64,000 bases of DNA from assembly GCA_036001465.1 (NCBI GenBank), contig DASYUH010000055.1:47301-111300 (forward strand), written 5' to 3'. The position numbers and the translations under genes were made by a program. The notes under the pieces were generated by a model, which was given only the letters and a program-made list of their open reading frames with translations, searched no databases and was not told the origin of the DNA. Origin of the DNA: Candidatus Polarisedimenticolia bacterium. GTDB taxonomy: Bacteria; Acidobacteriota; Polarisedimenticolia; Gp22-AA2. Shown piece by piece: positions 1-8,268 of the stretch (the stretch's first letter is position 1; every line of letters begins with the position of its first letter).

Positions 1-165
1 GCAAGCTCGCGAGCTAATCGATCAAGGAGGAAGGGGAGAAGACGTCCACCCTGTCCTGATGGGGCGCCGCCGGATTTCGAAAGGCGCTCTGCCGTCGACC
101 GCCTTATCAGAGGACAGCTATGTCCCGAAGTCCTTGTACCTGTTCAGGGCGCCTGGGAGGTCGCC

Positions 166-2394
166 ATGCCGCAGAACGCGTCGGTACGCTGGTCCTTCTG
201 GAGGCTCAGGATCCCTCCACTCGCGCTCGCCACCGTCATCTTTGTCTTTGCGGTGGTGGGCCTGCCTCCGGCGATATTCCATACGACCTCCTCTCTCCCG
301 CCCGGCGCCGCGACGCCTGCTTCTGACGAGAAGCCGATCGGTCCGCTGCGGGCGCTCGTCGCCAGCCATTCGACTCTCGCGTCCGTCGTCTATCCACAGT
401 GGCTGCGCGGCTACCTCGAGAATGGGGGTGACCGCAACGTCGTCGTGGGCCTCGGTTCGAGACTCGGGCTCTCCACGGAGCCAAGCGAGGCCCGGGGAAG
501 CGTCGCCCTCGACCTCGTCGGAGGATCTCTGACGGCCCGCGTCGAGGGTCTCGGCGATCAGTCGGCGGATCTCTGGTTGATCGATGACTCTGATGCGCCC
601 GGGCTGACATCGCTTCCGGAGCCCGGCGACCACATGGTCCGCGTCGGACGGCTCGAGCAAACGGACGAGGGCGCCCGCGTTTCCGCCCATCTCGGCGCGG
701 GGTTCTTCGGGAGCTTCGAGCTGGACACGGTGGTCGTCTCCCGGGCGGGCAGCACGCCGGCCGAGAGCCGCATCCTCCTGGGCACCCGGCCCTTCTTCGA
801 GCGGGTCTATACGAAAAGCCGCTTGGCGGCCGAGGCCAGCCGGCCCGGAGCCCTCCACGCCTCGCTCGAATCCCTGCTGGAACCACGGCCTGCCTTCGCG
901 GATTCCACCCAGGTCCTCATCGCCCACGGCCTGGTGAGCCAGGCGGTCGGCAACGGGGCGGATCTCTTCTTCCGCGGGACCTTCAACGGCAACGGCCGCA
1001 CCTGCGGCACCTGCCATCGAGTGGAGAACAACCTGGTCGTCGAGGCGGCCTTCATCGGCACCTTGCCTTCCACCGACAAGATCTTCGTGGCCGAGTTTCC
1101 GTCGAGCCAGGGAGGTGTGCCCGGCCTCGAGCGGCCGGCGCTCATGCGCGGGTTCGGGTTGATCCTCGAGAACGTGGACGGGTTGGAGAACCCGACCGTC
1201 AAGTTCGTCATGCGCGGCGTCCCCCACACGCTCTCGGTGGGCACGTCCGTGCGGCCGCCCGCGGACGGCCGGAACGCCGTCGAACGAACGGGCTGGAGCG
1301 GCGACGGGGCTCCCGATTCAGGCGCCCTGCGTCTGTTCGCGAACGGCGCCGTCGTCCAGCATTTCACCAAGAGGCTCAACCGGGTCGTCAACGTCGACTT
1401 CCGCCTCCCGACACAGACCGAGCTGGACTCCATCGAAGCGTACCTGCGGTCCACCGGACGCACGAACGAGCTGAACCTCGCCGGCGTGAGCCTGTCGGAC
1501 CCGGGGGCGGAGCTGGGCCGCAGGATCTTCAACAACAATAACACCGACCCCACCATCGGCAGCGGCAAGTGCCTCAACTGTCATCGCAACGCCGGCGCCA
1601 ATCTCGGGAACGGGACCAATGGCAACTTCGACACCGGGGTCGAGAACGTCCCGCATCCGGCCAGGAACACCGAGAGCTTTCCGTTCGACGGCGGCTTCGG
1701 AACGGCCGCTCGTGACTGCAACGGTGACGCGATCAATGACTGCTTCGGCGACGGCACCTTCAATGCGCCTCCGCTCATCGAAGCCGCCGACACCCCGCCC
1801 TTCTTCCACAACAACGTGGCGAGGACCGTGGAGGACTCGGTGGCCTTCTACTCGAGTCCCCAGTTCCAGGCTTCGCCGTCCGGCGCCATCGTTGGCGGCA
1901 TCGCTCTCAGCGCTCAGGAGACCCAGAACGTGGCAGCGTTCCTCAGGGTCATCAACGCGGCATTCAACGTGGACATGGCGATCCAGCGCAACGATGCCGG
2001 CATCGCTCTGGAGAACAGCGCCCCTCTTGGCACCTGCTCGGGTGGCGAGCCCGTCCTCCAGAGTGACCTCTCACCCAGCGGTGATTCTCCCGGCGTGGAC
2101 TGTGCGGCAGGAGGGGATGAAACGGGGAAGCGGGAGACCATCAACAAGCTGCTCTCCCTGTCGAATGAAGAGGCGCAGGACGCAATCGACGTCCTGAACG
2201 CTCGGAGCCTGCATCCGGACGCAGTGACCCTCCTCCAGAGCGCGATCAACAAGAACAACCAGGCGATCGCCACCTTCGCATCCCAGCAGCGCAAGGACCT
2301 GATGCAGAGCGCGCGCAGTGACCTGAGCGCCGCCAGGCTGAGGTTCGGCACGGGGATCGGCCTGACGATGGGCGAGGGCAACCTGCTGTTCTAG
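166..2394 (+). CDS. Secreted di-haem cytochrome c, peroxidase-like
   Basis: This 742-residue protein has a hydrophobic N-terminal segment at about residues 13-36, which reads as a signal peptide or anchor, so it acts in the periplasm or at the membrane. Two c-type haem motifs are visible: CGTCH at residue 280 and CLNCH at residue 469. Their spacing, and the conserved stretches between them, fit the di-haem cytochrome c peroxidase-like superfamily. The substrate cannot be told from sequence. The start is the ATG behind GGGAGG (spacing 5). The last 120 residues or so are helical and contain no further haem motif. No partner gene is adjacent, and a strong hairpin follows the stop. The haem-protein call is firm; peroxidase activity is a guess. 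Confidence 0.85.
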   Translation: MPQNASVRWSFWRLRIPPLALATVIFVFAVVGLPPAIFHTTSSLPPGAATPASDEKPIGPLRALVASHSTLASVVYPQWLRGYLENGGDRNVVVGLGSRLGLSTEPSEARGSVALDLVGGSLTARVEGLGDQSADLWLIDDSDAPGLTSLPEPGDHMVRVGRLEQTDEGARVSAHLGAGFFGSFELDTVVVSRAGSTPAESRILLGTRPFFERVYTKSRLAAEASRPGALHASLESLLEPRPAFADSTQVLIAHGLVSQAVGNGADLFFRGTFNGNGRTCGTCHRVENNLVVEAAFIGTLPSTDKIFVAEFPSSQGGVPGLERPALMRGFGLILENVDGLENPTVKFVMRGVPHTLSVGTSVRPPADGRNAVERTGWSGDGAPDSGALRLFANGAVVQHFTKRLNRVVNVDFRLPTQTELDSIEAYLRSTGRTNELNLAGVSLSDPGAELGRRIFNNNNTDPTIGSGKCLNCHRNAGANLGNGTNGNFDTGVENVPHPARNTESFPFDGGFGTAARDCNGDAINDCFGDGTFNAPPLIEAADTPPFFHNNVARTVEDSVAFYSSPQFQASPSGAIVGGIALSAQETQNVAAFLRVINAAFNVDMAIQRNDAGIALENSAPLGTCSGGEPVLQSDLSPSGDSPGVDCAAGGDETGKRETINKLLSLSNEEAQDAIDVLNARSLHPDAVTLLQSAINKNNQAIATFASQQRKDLMQSARSDLSAARLRFGTGIGLTMGEGNLLF

Positions 2395-2428
2395 AGCGGC
2401 AGGTGACTCCGCCTCGTGTTCGTGAAGT

Positions 2429-2462
2429 CCCCGGCCGGGAAGTGGAGACGTCCCGGCCGGGG
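2429..2462. terminator. Strong hairpin between two genes
   Basis: A perfect 12-bp stem (CCCCGGCCGGGA paired with its complement) encloses a 10-nt loop about 35 bp after the cytochrome stop. No clear T-tract follows, so it is either a terminator with a weak tail or an mRNA-stabilising hairpin. Confidence 0.5.
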
Positions 2463-2584
2463 ATGGCGCGCCCTCAGCCCTGCGCGTCGGTCCATCGCCC
2501 GTCGACGAACCCGTAGATCGGCCCGAGAAAGAGGTTCATCGGCGTATAGTAAGGAATGCGTGTCATCGAAGGAGGCTGGCCATC

Positions 2585-4183
2585 GTGAAGCCTCGTTTCG
2601 GTCCGATGGTGTTGGCTGTCCTCATCGGCTCCTCGTCGGCTTCGGCGCAGACATGGGTCACGACGACCGAGGACTACATCACGGATCAGATTCGCGACGT
2701 GGTCCAGACGCGCGATGGGCGTTTTCTGGGGGTCGCCGACACCGGACGGGCGCTCGCACTCATCAAGCGCAACAGTGACGGAAGCCTGCTCTGGCAGCGT
2801 CTGTTGATGGGGTCCCCGACCGGCGAGGGCGGAAGCGACGTCCTCGAGCTGCCGGACGGCCGCATCGTGGCGGCCGGACGCGTCTTCGTCAATGCGCACG
2901 GCAACACCGACATGGGATGGGCGATCCTCTCCCCCGACGCCGGGACCGTGCTCGTGCAGCGTGCGTACGGCGGTCCGGAGGGAGATGACCGCGCCCTGGA
3001 CCTGGTGGCAACGCGGGACGGCGGCTACCTGCTCCTGGGGGAGACGCTCTCGTGGGGAGGTCCCGGCAGGAAGATGCTGGCCGTCAAGGTCGATCGAATC
3101 GGGGATCTCGAATGGGCCAGGGCGTTCGGATCGCCGGGCATCGATGATGTCCTTTACTCCGGCGTGGAGGTGCCGATCGGAGGGTACCTTGTCGCGGGAA
3201 GCTCCGGGTCGATCCTGCGCCTCGGCTCGAACGGCGAGCTCGTGTGGTCGCGGAATTACGGCCTCACGGCGAGCCGACAGATCGTGCCCGTGTCGGACGG
3301 GAACCTCGTTGTCGTCGGCTGGCGGGCGATCGGCGACAAGGACGCAGCCGAGATCGTGAAACTGGACGCGACCGGCGAAATCCTGTGGCGCGCGTCTTAC
3401 GGGCAGACGGGCGTGGCCTACCGCCTCTTCACCGTACTGCCCCTGGAGGACGGCGGATATCTCGCGGGCGGGGAGATCAACGGACCCGGCTTCACCGATC
3501 TCGACGGCTGGCTGGTCCGACTCAACCCCGCGGGCGACATCGTCTGGCAGCGCCATCTGAACGATGGCGGCGGAGAAATCCACGCCCTGGCGGCGGCACG
3601 GGACGGGAGCTTCGTGGTGGGCGGCCATCGGCAGAGCTTTCCACAGATGATGATGGCGCGGGTCGATTCGACAGGCCAGGTCTCGAGCTGCGCTCTTCCC
3701 GTCACGCAGGCCGTCCGGTTGCTCTCCGGCGCCGGCTGGTCGAGCGAAAGCAGGCAGGTGATCGACCCGGCGACCCTCGCCGTCACCGATACGAACAAGC
3801 CGGTCCAGGACGCGCCGTTTCCCGAGAACCGATTGGACTGCCAGGGTGGTCCGACCTATCCTCCGAGCGAGGTCTCCCCGCCCGCCGCGTCCCGCAGCCC
3901 GCTGCTCTTCGAAGACGAGAGGACGCTGGTCTGGGAGGACGGCGCGCCAAGCTCTGCCACGCGCTTCGACCTCTACAGGGGAACTCTCGCCGGCCTGCGT
4001 TCCGGCACGGGGCCCGGCTGTCTCATCGGCAGTATGGCTCTGAACCTCGCCTCGGACGCTGACGCTCCTCCGCCGGGCGCCGCGTTCGCCTATCTCGTCG
4101 CGGGAAGGAACGCCACGGGAATCGGGACCCTCGGCCACTCGTCCGACGGGGTCGAGCGGATCCCCACTGCGGCCTGCGACTAA
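2585..4183 (+). CDS. Secreted beta-propeller repeat protein
   Basis: This 532-residue protein begins with a Sec signal peptide (residues 1-22, ending SSSASAQ). The body is a run of blade-like repeats of about 50 residues. Each repeat has a glycine-rich turn (such as DGGYL or DGSFVVGG) and a W-rich strand (such as DLEWARAFG), as in delta-60/PQQ-like propellers of extracellular proteins. The last 120 residues or so lack the repeat and may form a separate beta domain. The start is GTG behind GGAGG at about 10 bp. No catalytic motif is visible, so binding or a structural role outside the cell is likely. It is transcribed in the same direction as the cytochrome but separated from it by the hairpin, so co-function is not shown. 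Confidence 0.75.
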   Translation: MKPRFGPMVLAVLIGSSSASAQTWVTTTEDYITDQIRDVVQTRDGRFLGVADTGRALALIKRNSDGSLLWQRLLMGSPTGEGGSDVLELPDGRIVAAGRVFVNAHGNTDMGWAILSPDAGTVLVQRAYGGPEGDDRALDLVATRDGGYLLLGETLSWGGPGRKMLAVKVDRIGDLEWARAFGSPGIDDVLYSGVEVPIGGYLVAGSSGSILRLGSNGELVWSRNYGLTASRQIVPVSDGNLVVVGWRAIGDKDAAEIVKLDATGEILWRASYGQTGVAYRLFTVLPLEDGGYLAGGEINGPGFTDLDGWLVRLNPAGDIVWQRHLNDGGGEIHALAAARDGSFVVGGHRQSFPQMMMARVDSTGQVSSCALPVTQAVRLLSGAGWSSESRQVIDPATLAVTDTNKPVQDAPFPENRLDCQGGPTYPPSEVSPPAASRSPLLFEDERTLVWEDGAPSSATRFDLYRGTLAGLRSGTGPGCLIGSMALNLASDADAPPPGAAFAYLVAGRNATGIGTLGHSSDGVERIPTAACD

Positions 4184-4271
4184 CCCCCGGATCCTCTCTT
4201 TCCGGATTTTTCGGTTAGCATCCCGGGGAGGGTGCAGCGGAAGGAGTTCTTGCACGGCGTCGTGCACGAGA

Positions 4272-4454
4272 TTGCTTTCGATCCGGACGCCGCCACGGGG
4301 CTCGATGGCGCTGCGCTGGACCGTGAGTGCTTTGATGCGTGCCGAGAAGAAGTTCCGCCGAGTGAAGGGTCACGCCGACATGCCGCGCCTGGTCGCGGCT
4401 CTCGACGCAACCATCGGCGGCGTCGCTCTGGACAGGCAGGTCAACATCGCGTAG
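4272..4454 (+). pseudogene. Transposase C-terminal relic
   Basis: A 60-codon frame contains AEKKFRRVKGH followed by DMPRLVAALD. I recognise this as the kind of C-terminal tail found in IS256/mutator-like transposases, but the family assignment is tentative. No catalytic part lies upstream, so it is a remnant. It sits directly beside another transposase relic. Confidence 0.35.
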
Positions 4455-4491
4455 AACGTGAACCCGAATCACCGTCGACTTTCAACGGAGG

Positions 4492-4666
4492 GCGGGACAA
4501 CCCCTCAAGCCGAAGGGCGGAGCGAAGAACACCCCGCCCGACGATCCGGGGAACCTGACCGTGGACTTCCGGGGACAGAAGCGCTCGAACGAGACGCACG
4601 CGTCGACCACGGACCCGGATGCGCGGCTGTATCGCAACGCTCGTTGCTCAGCCCATGGGCCCGGGC
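4492..4666 (+). pseudogene. IS5-family transposase internal fragment
   Basis: The frame beginning AGQPLKPKGGAKN reads on through DFRGQKRSNETHASTTDP and DARLYRN. This is the very conserved central part of IS5-group DDE transposases of the 'KPKGG...NPxxDFxGxKRSNxTHxSTTDPxARLY' type. Both ends are missing, so this is an internal fragment of about 58 codons. Together with the preceding relic it shows repeated insertion next to the YD-repeat tail. Confidence 0.7.
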
Positions 4667-4675
4667 GAACTAGGT

Positions 4676-4987
4676 TCACGGCAGGATCCCTCTCCTCTCT
4701 ATTGCTATCGTGGCCAGGCACACAAAACTAACAACCGCGCTGATAATCGCGAGCGCAAACGCAGCTCGGAAATAAATGCGCAGTTTCCCGCTCGGATATA
4801 GCCTCCGGTATTCTCTGAATATCCGCAGCATCTTCGGGAGAGTGTAGCCGAAATAAGACTCAAGATTTCCGTCTGGCCTCTTCCGATTGATCTCGCCGAT
4901 AATCATAATAAGGAACATGTTGGCAAGCACTACACCACTGACGCCGGTGCAAAACGCAATGATCACAGTAATCACTCTCGCGTTCAT
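4676..4987 (-). CDS. Small membrane protein, possible immunity protein
   Basis: This 103-residue protein has one or two transmembrane stretches near the N-terminus (VIIAFCTGVSGVVLANMF and the following IMII) and another near the C-terminus (FALAIISAVVSFVCLATIAI), with a basic central loop. I do not recognise the family. Its ATG overlaps the stop of the upstream YD-repeat tail as ATGA (4984-4987), so the two are translationally coupled. By analogy with the pair at 32,136-38,379, where a small membrane protein also follows a YD-repeat gene, it could be a membrane immunity protein. That role is inference. Confidence 0.6.
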   Translation of the reverse strand: MNARVITVIIAFCTGVSGVVLANMFLIMIIGEINRKRPDGNLESYFGYTLPKMLRIFREYRRLYPSGKLRIYFRAAFALAIISAVVSFVCLATIAIERRGILP

Positions 4988-5436
4988 TTGCAACCTTGTC
5001 TCACGGCATAGTTGACCCAGTCGTTTAAGGTGAACGCCCAGAACTTGCCTAGCTGATGGGGATCTGAGTAGGTCGTGCTTGATCCGCCACCCGTAACGCC
5101 GGTCATGAATGACCCTCCGCCGCTTAAGCCAGCTGTGAAGACGTTACCATTTGGCAAGAGTCCTCCCAAACCATGAGGATCATTTGCAACACGCAATAGA
5201 CATTCCAGCGGGAGAGAGCACAAGCCCTTTGTTGGACGCGAGTCAACGGGGAGACGATCGAGGACGCCTTCCTTCCTCGCGGAGAGAATTCGTGGCGACG
5301 AGCTTAGCCGCAGCTTCGAGGAGTCTTGCGTCTGGCTCCCCAAGCGTAAGTCTCTTCGAACTCTGGGACGACTCCGGTTAACAGGTGGAGAGCATTCACA
5401 ATCTAGGCCGCCAGGAGAACGAGGCCTTCGCTCCAC
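4984..5436 (-). pseudogene. Truncated YD-repeat (Rhs-like) C-terminal tail
   Basis: The 150-codon frame has two parts. The first part (5184-5346) is antisense to a 163-bp repeat that recurs at 39,762, so it is not original coding sequence. The last 66 codons (DPHGLGGLLPNGN through NYAVRQGCK) are glycine-rich and end in a Cys near the C-terminus, like the tip of the full YD-repeat protein at 32.6 kb. The homology break falls at 5183/5184. I read this as the displaced C-terminal tip of an Rhs-like protein whose body was lost by recombination at the repeat. It overlaps the downstream membrane gene by ATGA. Confidence 0.5.
5184..5346 (+). repeat. 163-bp dispersed repeat, copy 1
   Basis: It matches 39,762-39,924 over its full length with 7 mismatches by eye and no gaps, in the same orientation. 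It starts TTGCAACACGCAATAGACAT and ends GGCTCCCCAAGCG. Weaker similarity continues for roughly 15-20 bp past the end. Its left edge is the breakpoint of the truncated YD-repeat tail. Confidence 0.9.
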
Positions 5437-5480
5437 CGATTTATCTCTTATTTGAAGGACGAATTTCGGGAGGGTGGACA
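5431..5480. repeat. 50-bp palindromic repeat, copy 1
   Basis: It is shared with 18,382-18,431: CTCCACC at one end, GGGTGGAC at the other, and TATTTGAASGACGAATTTCG in between. The ends are complementary (TCCACC/GGTGGA) and the interior carries AATTC/GAATT, so each copy can fold on itself. It lies just past the 3' end of the kinase gene at 5,497. Confidence 0.7.
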
Positions 5481-5496
5481 GGAAGTTCTCTGAGGC

Positions 5497-8169
5497 TTAT
5501 GTCCTTCCAAGCGTTTCCTTAATCCCGTCGTCGCTGGGAGCGTCCAGAACCTCGCGCACCTTGCGCGCCAGGGACGCCAGTGTGAACGGCTTCTGAAGGC
5601 AAGCCCCTTCCACGTCCGGCACTCCTAGATGGGCGAGTGCGTTGCCCGTATACCCGGACATATAGAGGATTTTAATCTGCGGGCGCAGTGTAGCCACGCG
5701 CGCAGCCAGTTCCGGGCCGCTCATGTGGGGCAGCACAACGTCCGTCAATATCAAATGAATCTCGCCTTTGTGCAACTCGCAGACCCGCAACGCCTCCGGG
5801 CCGTGTTGCGCTTCAAGAACGGCGTACCCGCGGGCCTGCAGAATTTGACGGGTCAATGAGCGGACGATCTCCTCATCTTCCACCACGAGAACCGTCTCCG
5901 AACCATGGACCGCAACCTGAAGTGGTTTGGCTGACTCTTCGTGCTCAATCTCATTATTGACCCGGGGCAAGTATATTTTGAACGTTGTGCCGCGCCCGGG
6001 CTCGCTATAGACCCAAATGTAGCCGCCGCTCTGCTTGACGATGCCGTAGACGGTGGCGAGTCCAAGACCGGTTCCCTTGCCCTTCTCCTTGGTGGTGAAG
6101 AACGGCTCGAAAATGCTCGCTTTCGTCTTCTCGTCCATGCCGACTCCAGTGTCGCTGACCGCGAGCATCACGAACCGCCCGGGCCGGACGGCCACATGCT
6201 GGCGGGCATAGACCTCGTCGAGATCCACGTTCATGGTCTCCAGGATGAGCTTGCCCCCGCCGGGCATGGCATCCCGGGCGTTGACGGCGAGGTTCACGAT
6301 GACCTGCTCGATCTGGCCCGGATCCGCTTTCACATGACCGAGACCGGGATCCGGCACGTTGACCAGCTCGACGTCCTCGCCGATCAGACGTCGCAGCATC
6401 GGGAGGATGCCGACCACGACCGCGTTCAAATCGAGAACCTTTGGCTCCAGGACTTGCCGCCTGCTGAAGGCCAGGAGCTGCCGGGTCAGTGCCGCGGCCC
6501 GGTGTGCCGCCTTTAGAACTTCCTCCAGGTTCGACCGGAGCCGCTCGCCCTCTTTCAATGATGGCAGCATCAATTCGCCGTACCCGGTTATGGCGGTGAG
6601 GAGATTATTGAAGTCGTGGGCGATGCCACCGGCAAGCCGACCGACGGCCTCCATCTTCTGGGCCTGTCGGAATTGCATCTCCATCTTCTCTCGCTCCACT
6701 TCGACCCGCCTACCTTCGATGCCCAAGGCGACGTTGTCGGCGATGGTAGCCAACGCAGTAAGGGCGACCTCACTCAACCGGTGCTTCGCGAAAAGGGCCA
6801 TGACCCCAACAAGCCGATCATGTGCGATCAGCGGGTGGCCGGCGAATGCCACCATGCCCTCGCGTGCCGCCCACTCCCTGTCGCCGACGCGAGGGTCGTT
6901 GAGAACATCGTTCGTCAGATGGGGCTGACGTTCCTGGGCGATGAGGCCGATCTTATACTTCCCAACCGGCACCCGACTGTGGGATCCATCGACGTGCGTG
7001 TAGAGACCGGCGCTGGCCTGCAACTCCAGGATCTGGTCGGCTTCGTTGAGCGTCCAGATACGGGCGAAGGCCGCGTCGATGTGCTTCACAATGGCTTCGG
7101 CGCAGCGCTGCAGCCGCTCCTGCAGGTTGCCCGGCTGGATGAGCGCCACGGCCACGTCGGCCGCCAAGGCGGCCACGGGTGCTCTCTGGATCACCTCCCG
7201 CTCGCTACGCTTCCGGCCGATGAACTGGCCCATCTGGCTTCCAACGGTTGACAGCATCGTCACGATATCGTCGTCGGGCTCCCAAATCTCCCGGCTGAAG
7301 AAGTCCATGACCCCGAGAACTTCCTCGCGAAGCATGATGGGAAAGCCGAACGCCGCGCGCAGCCCTTCCTGAACCGCTACTCGCGCACGCGGAAGATTGG
7401 GATCCTTCGCCACGTCCTGGATCGAGATAGCCCTCGCACTGGCCCAGACCCTCCCCGGCAAGCCCATGCCGCGAGCGAAGGTCATCTCTCGGCTGACCTG
7501 TTCCAACTGAGGGAAGCGGTATGTGGGGGAGTGCCAGATCTCCACGAAGCGGAGAAGGCTGGTCTGCCGGTCCACCTGCCAGAGCTCCCCTACTTCCCAC
7601 TCCAGGACCTCGCCGATCGCCTTTAGGATGCGGGAAGCCGCCTCGGCCAGGGAAGTCGACTCGGCGAGGGCCAGGGCGCACGCGTACTGGACCGAGAGCC
7701 GTTCCTCGCTCCGGCGGCGTTGCACCACCTCCGCTTGAAGAGATTCCCGCTCCCTCTGGAGCGCCTCCTCGGCGCCTTTGCGCTTGCGGCGCTCCTCCGC
7801 CTCGCGCAGTTCCCGCTCGACCGCCGCCGTAAGCCTGGTGAGGTTGCCCTTGATGAAATAATCGTGGGCTCCTCGCTTCATGGTGGTGACCGCCACGTCC
7901 TCGCCAATCGTCCCGGAAACGACGATGAACGGTATGTCGAGGCGGGAGCGTTGGAGGATCTCGAGAGCATCCAGCGCCGAGAAGCGGGGCATCGAGTAAT
8001 CGGAGACGATCAGCGACCAGCTCTCGCTCTGGAGAGCCTCCCGCGCGGCCTCAGGGGTATACACGCGACGGTGGAAGGGCTCGTAACCGCCGCGACGCAG
8101 CTCGCGGAGCAGGAGCTCGGCGTCGGCTTGTGAGTCTTCGAAGAGAAGGACGCGCAGCGGGACGGCCAT
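5497..8169 (-). CDS. Hybrid histidine kinase REC-GAF-GAF-HisKA-HATPase-REC
   Basis: This 890-residue protein has, in order, an N-terminal receiver (residues 5-120, acceptor Asp in VSDYSMP), a charged coiled coil (about 125-160), two GAF-like sensor domains (about 165-310 and 335-490), and a HisKA box with GGIAHDFNNLLTAI. An HATPase_c domain follows (DTGVGMDEKT and GTGLGLATVYG), then a C-terminal receiver (LTDVVLPHMSGPE). There is no transmembrane segment, so it is cytosolic. It is the last gene of the chemosensory operon, 46 bp after the multi-receiver kinase. The GG-x-AHDFNNLL box is typical of kinases that pass phosphate to their own C-terminal receiver. The signal sensed by the GAF domains is unknown. 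Confidence 0.93.
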   Translation of the reverse strand: MAVPLRVLLFEDSQADAELLLRELRRGGYEPFHRRVYTPEAAREALQSESWSLIVSDYSMPRFSALDALEILQRSRLDIPFIVVSGTIGEDVAVTTMKRGAHDYFIKGNLTRLTAAVERELREAEERRKRKGAEEALQRERESLQAEVVQRRRSEERLSVQYACALALAESTSLAEAASRILKAIGEVLEWEVGELWQVDRQTSLLRFVEIWHSPTYRFPQLEQVSREMTFARGMGLPGRVWASARAISIQDVAKDPNLPRARVAVQEGLRAAFGFPIMLREEVLGVMDFFSREIWEPDDDIVTMLSTVGSQMGQFIGRKRSEREVIQRAPVAALAADVAVALIQPGNLQERLQRCAEAIVKHIDAAFARIWTLNEADQILELQASAGLYTHVDGSHSRVPVGKYKIGLIAQERQPHLTNDVLNDPRVGDREWAAREGMVAFAGHPLIAHDRLVGVMALFAKHRLSEVALTALATIADNVALGIEGRRVEVEREKMEMQFRQAQKMEAVGRLAGGIAHDFNNLLTAITGYGELMLPSLKEGERLRSNLEEVLKAAHRAAALTRQLLAFSRRQVLEPKVLDLNAVVVGILPMLRRLIGEDVELVNVPDPGLGHVKADPGQIEQVIVNLAVNARDAMPGGGKLILETMNVDLDEVYARQHVAVRPGRFVMLAVSDTGVGMDEKTKASIFEPFFTTKEKGKGTGLGLATVYGIVKQSGGYIWVYSEPGRGTTFKIYLPRVNNEIEHEESAKPLQVAVHGSETVLVVEDEEIVRSLTRQILQARGYAVLEAQHGPEALRVCELHKGEIHLILTDVVLPHMSGPELAARVATLRPQIKILYMSGYTGNALAHLGVPDVEGACLQKPFTLASLARKVREVLDAPSDDGIKETLGRT

Positions 8170-8175
8170 GGGGCT

Positions 8176-8268
8176 CTATCTCCCGGAATCCAGGAGGCGG
8201 TCCAGAGCCTCGTCGTCAGCGCTGTTCTCGACCACCATGATCCACTTTTCGCCCATTGGACCCTCCAT
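8176..8268 (-). pseudogene. Possible response-regulator N-terminal stub
   Basis: A 30-codon frame overlaps the end of the multi-receiver kinase and reads [18 protein letters not shown] before stopping. This matches the first strand and acidic pocket of receivers that often follow such kinases. It ends after the first helix, so it is at most a truncated relic, or chance. Confidence 0.25.

Noticed and set aside
118..1227. Long open frame (369 codons) on the minus strand opposite the cytochrome gene
   Set aside because: It is the complementary-frame shadow expected in high-GC DNA. It is rich in Arg, Gly and Glu without a recognisable domain, while the plus strand has a signal peptide and two haem motifs.
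2474..4267. 597-codon minus-strand frame opposite the propeller gene
   Set aside because: No domain, biased composition, and the plus strand shows repeats and a signal peptide.
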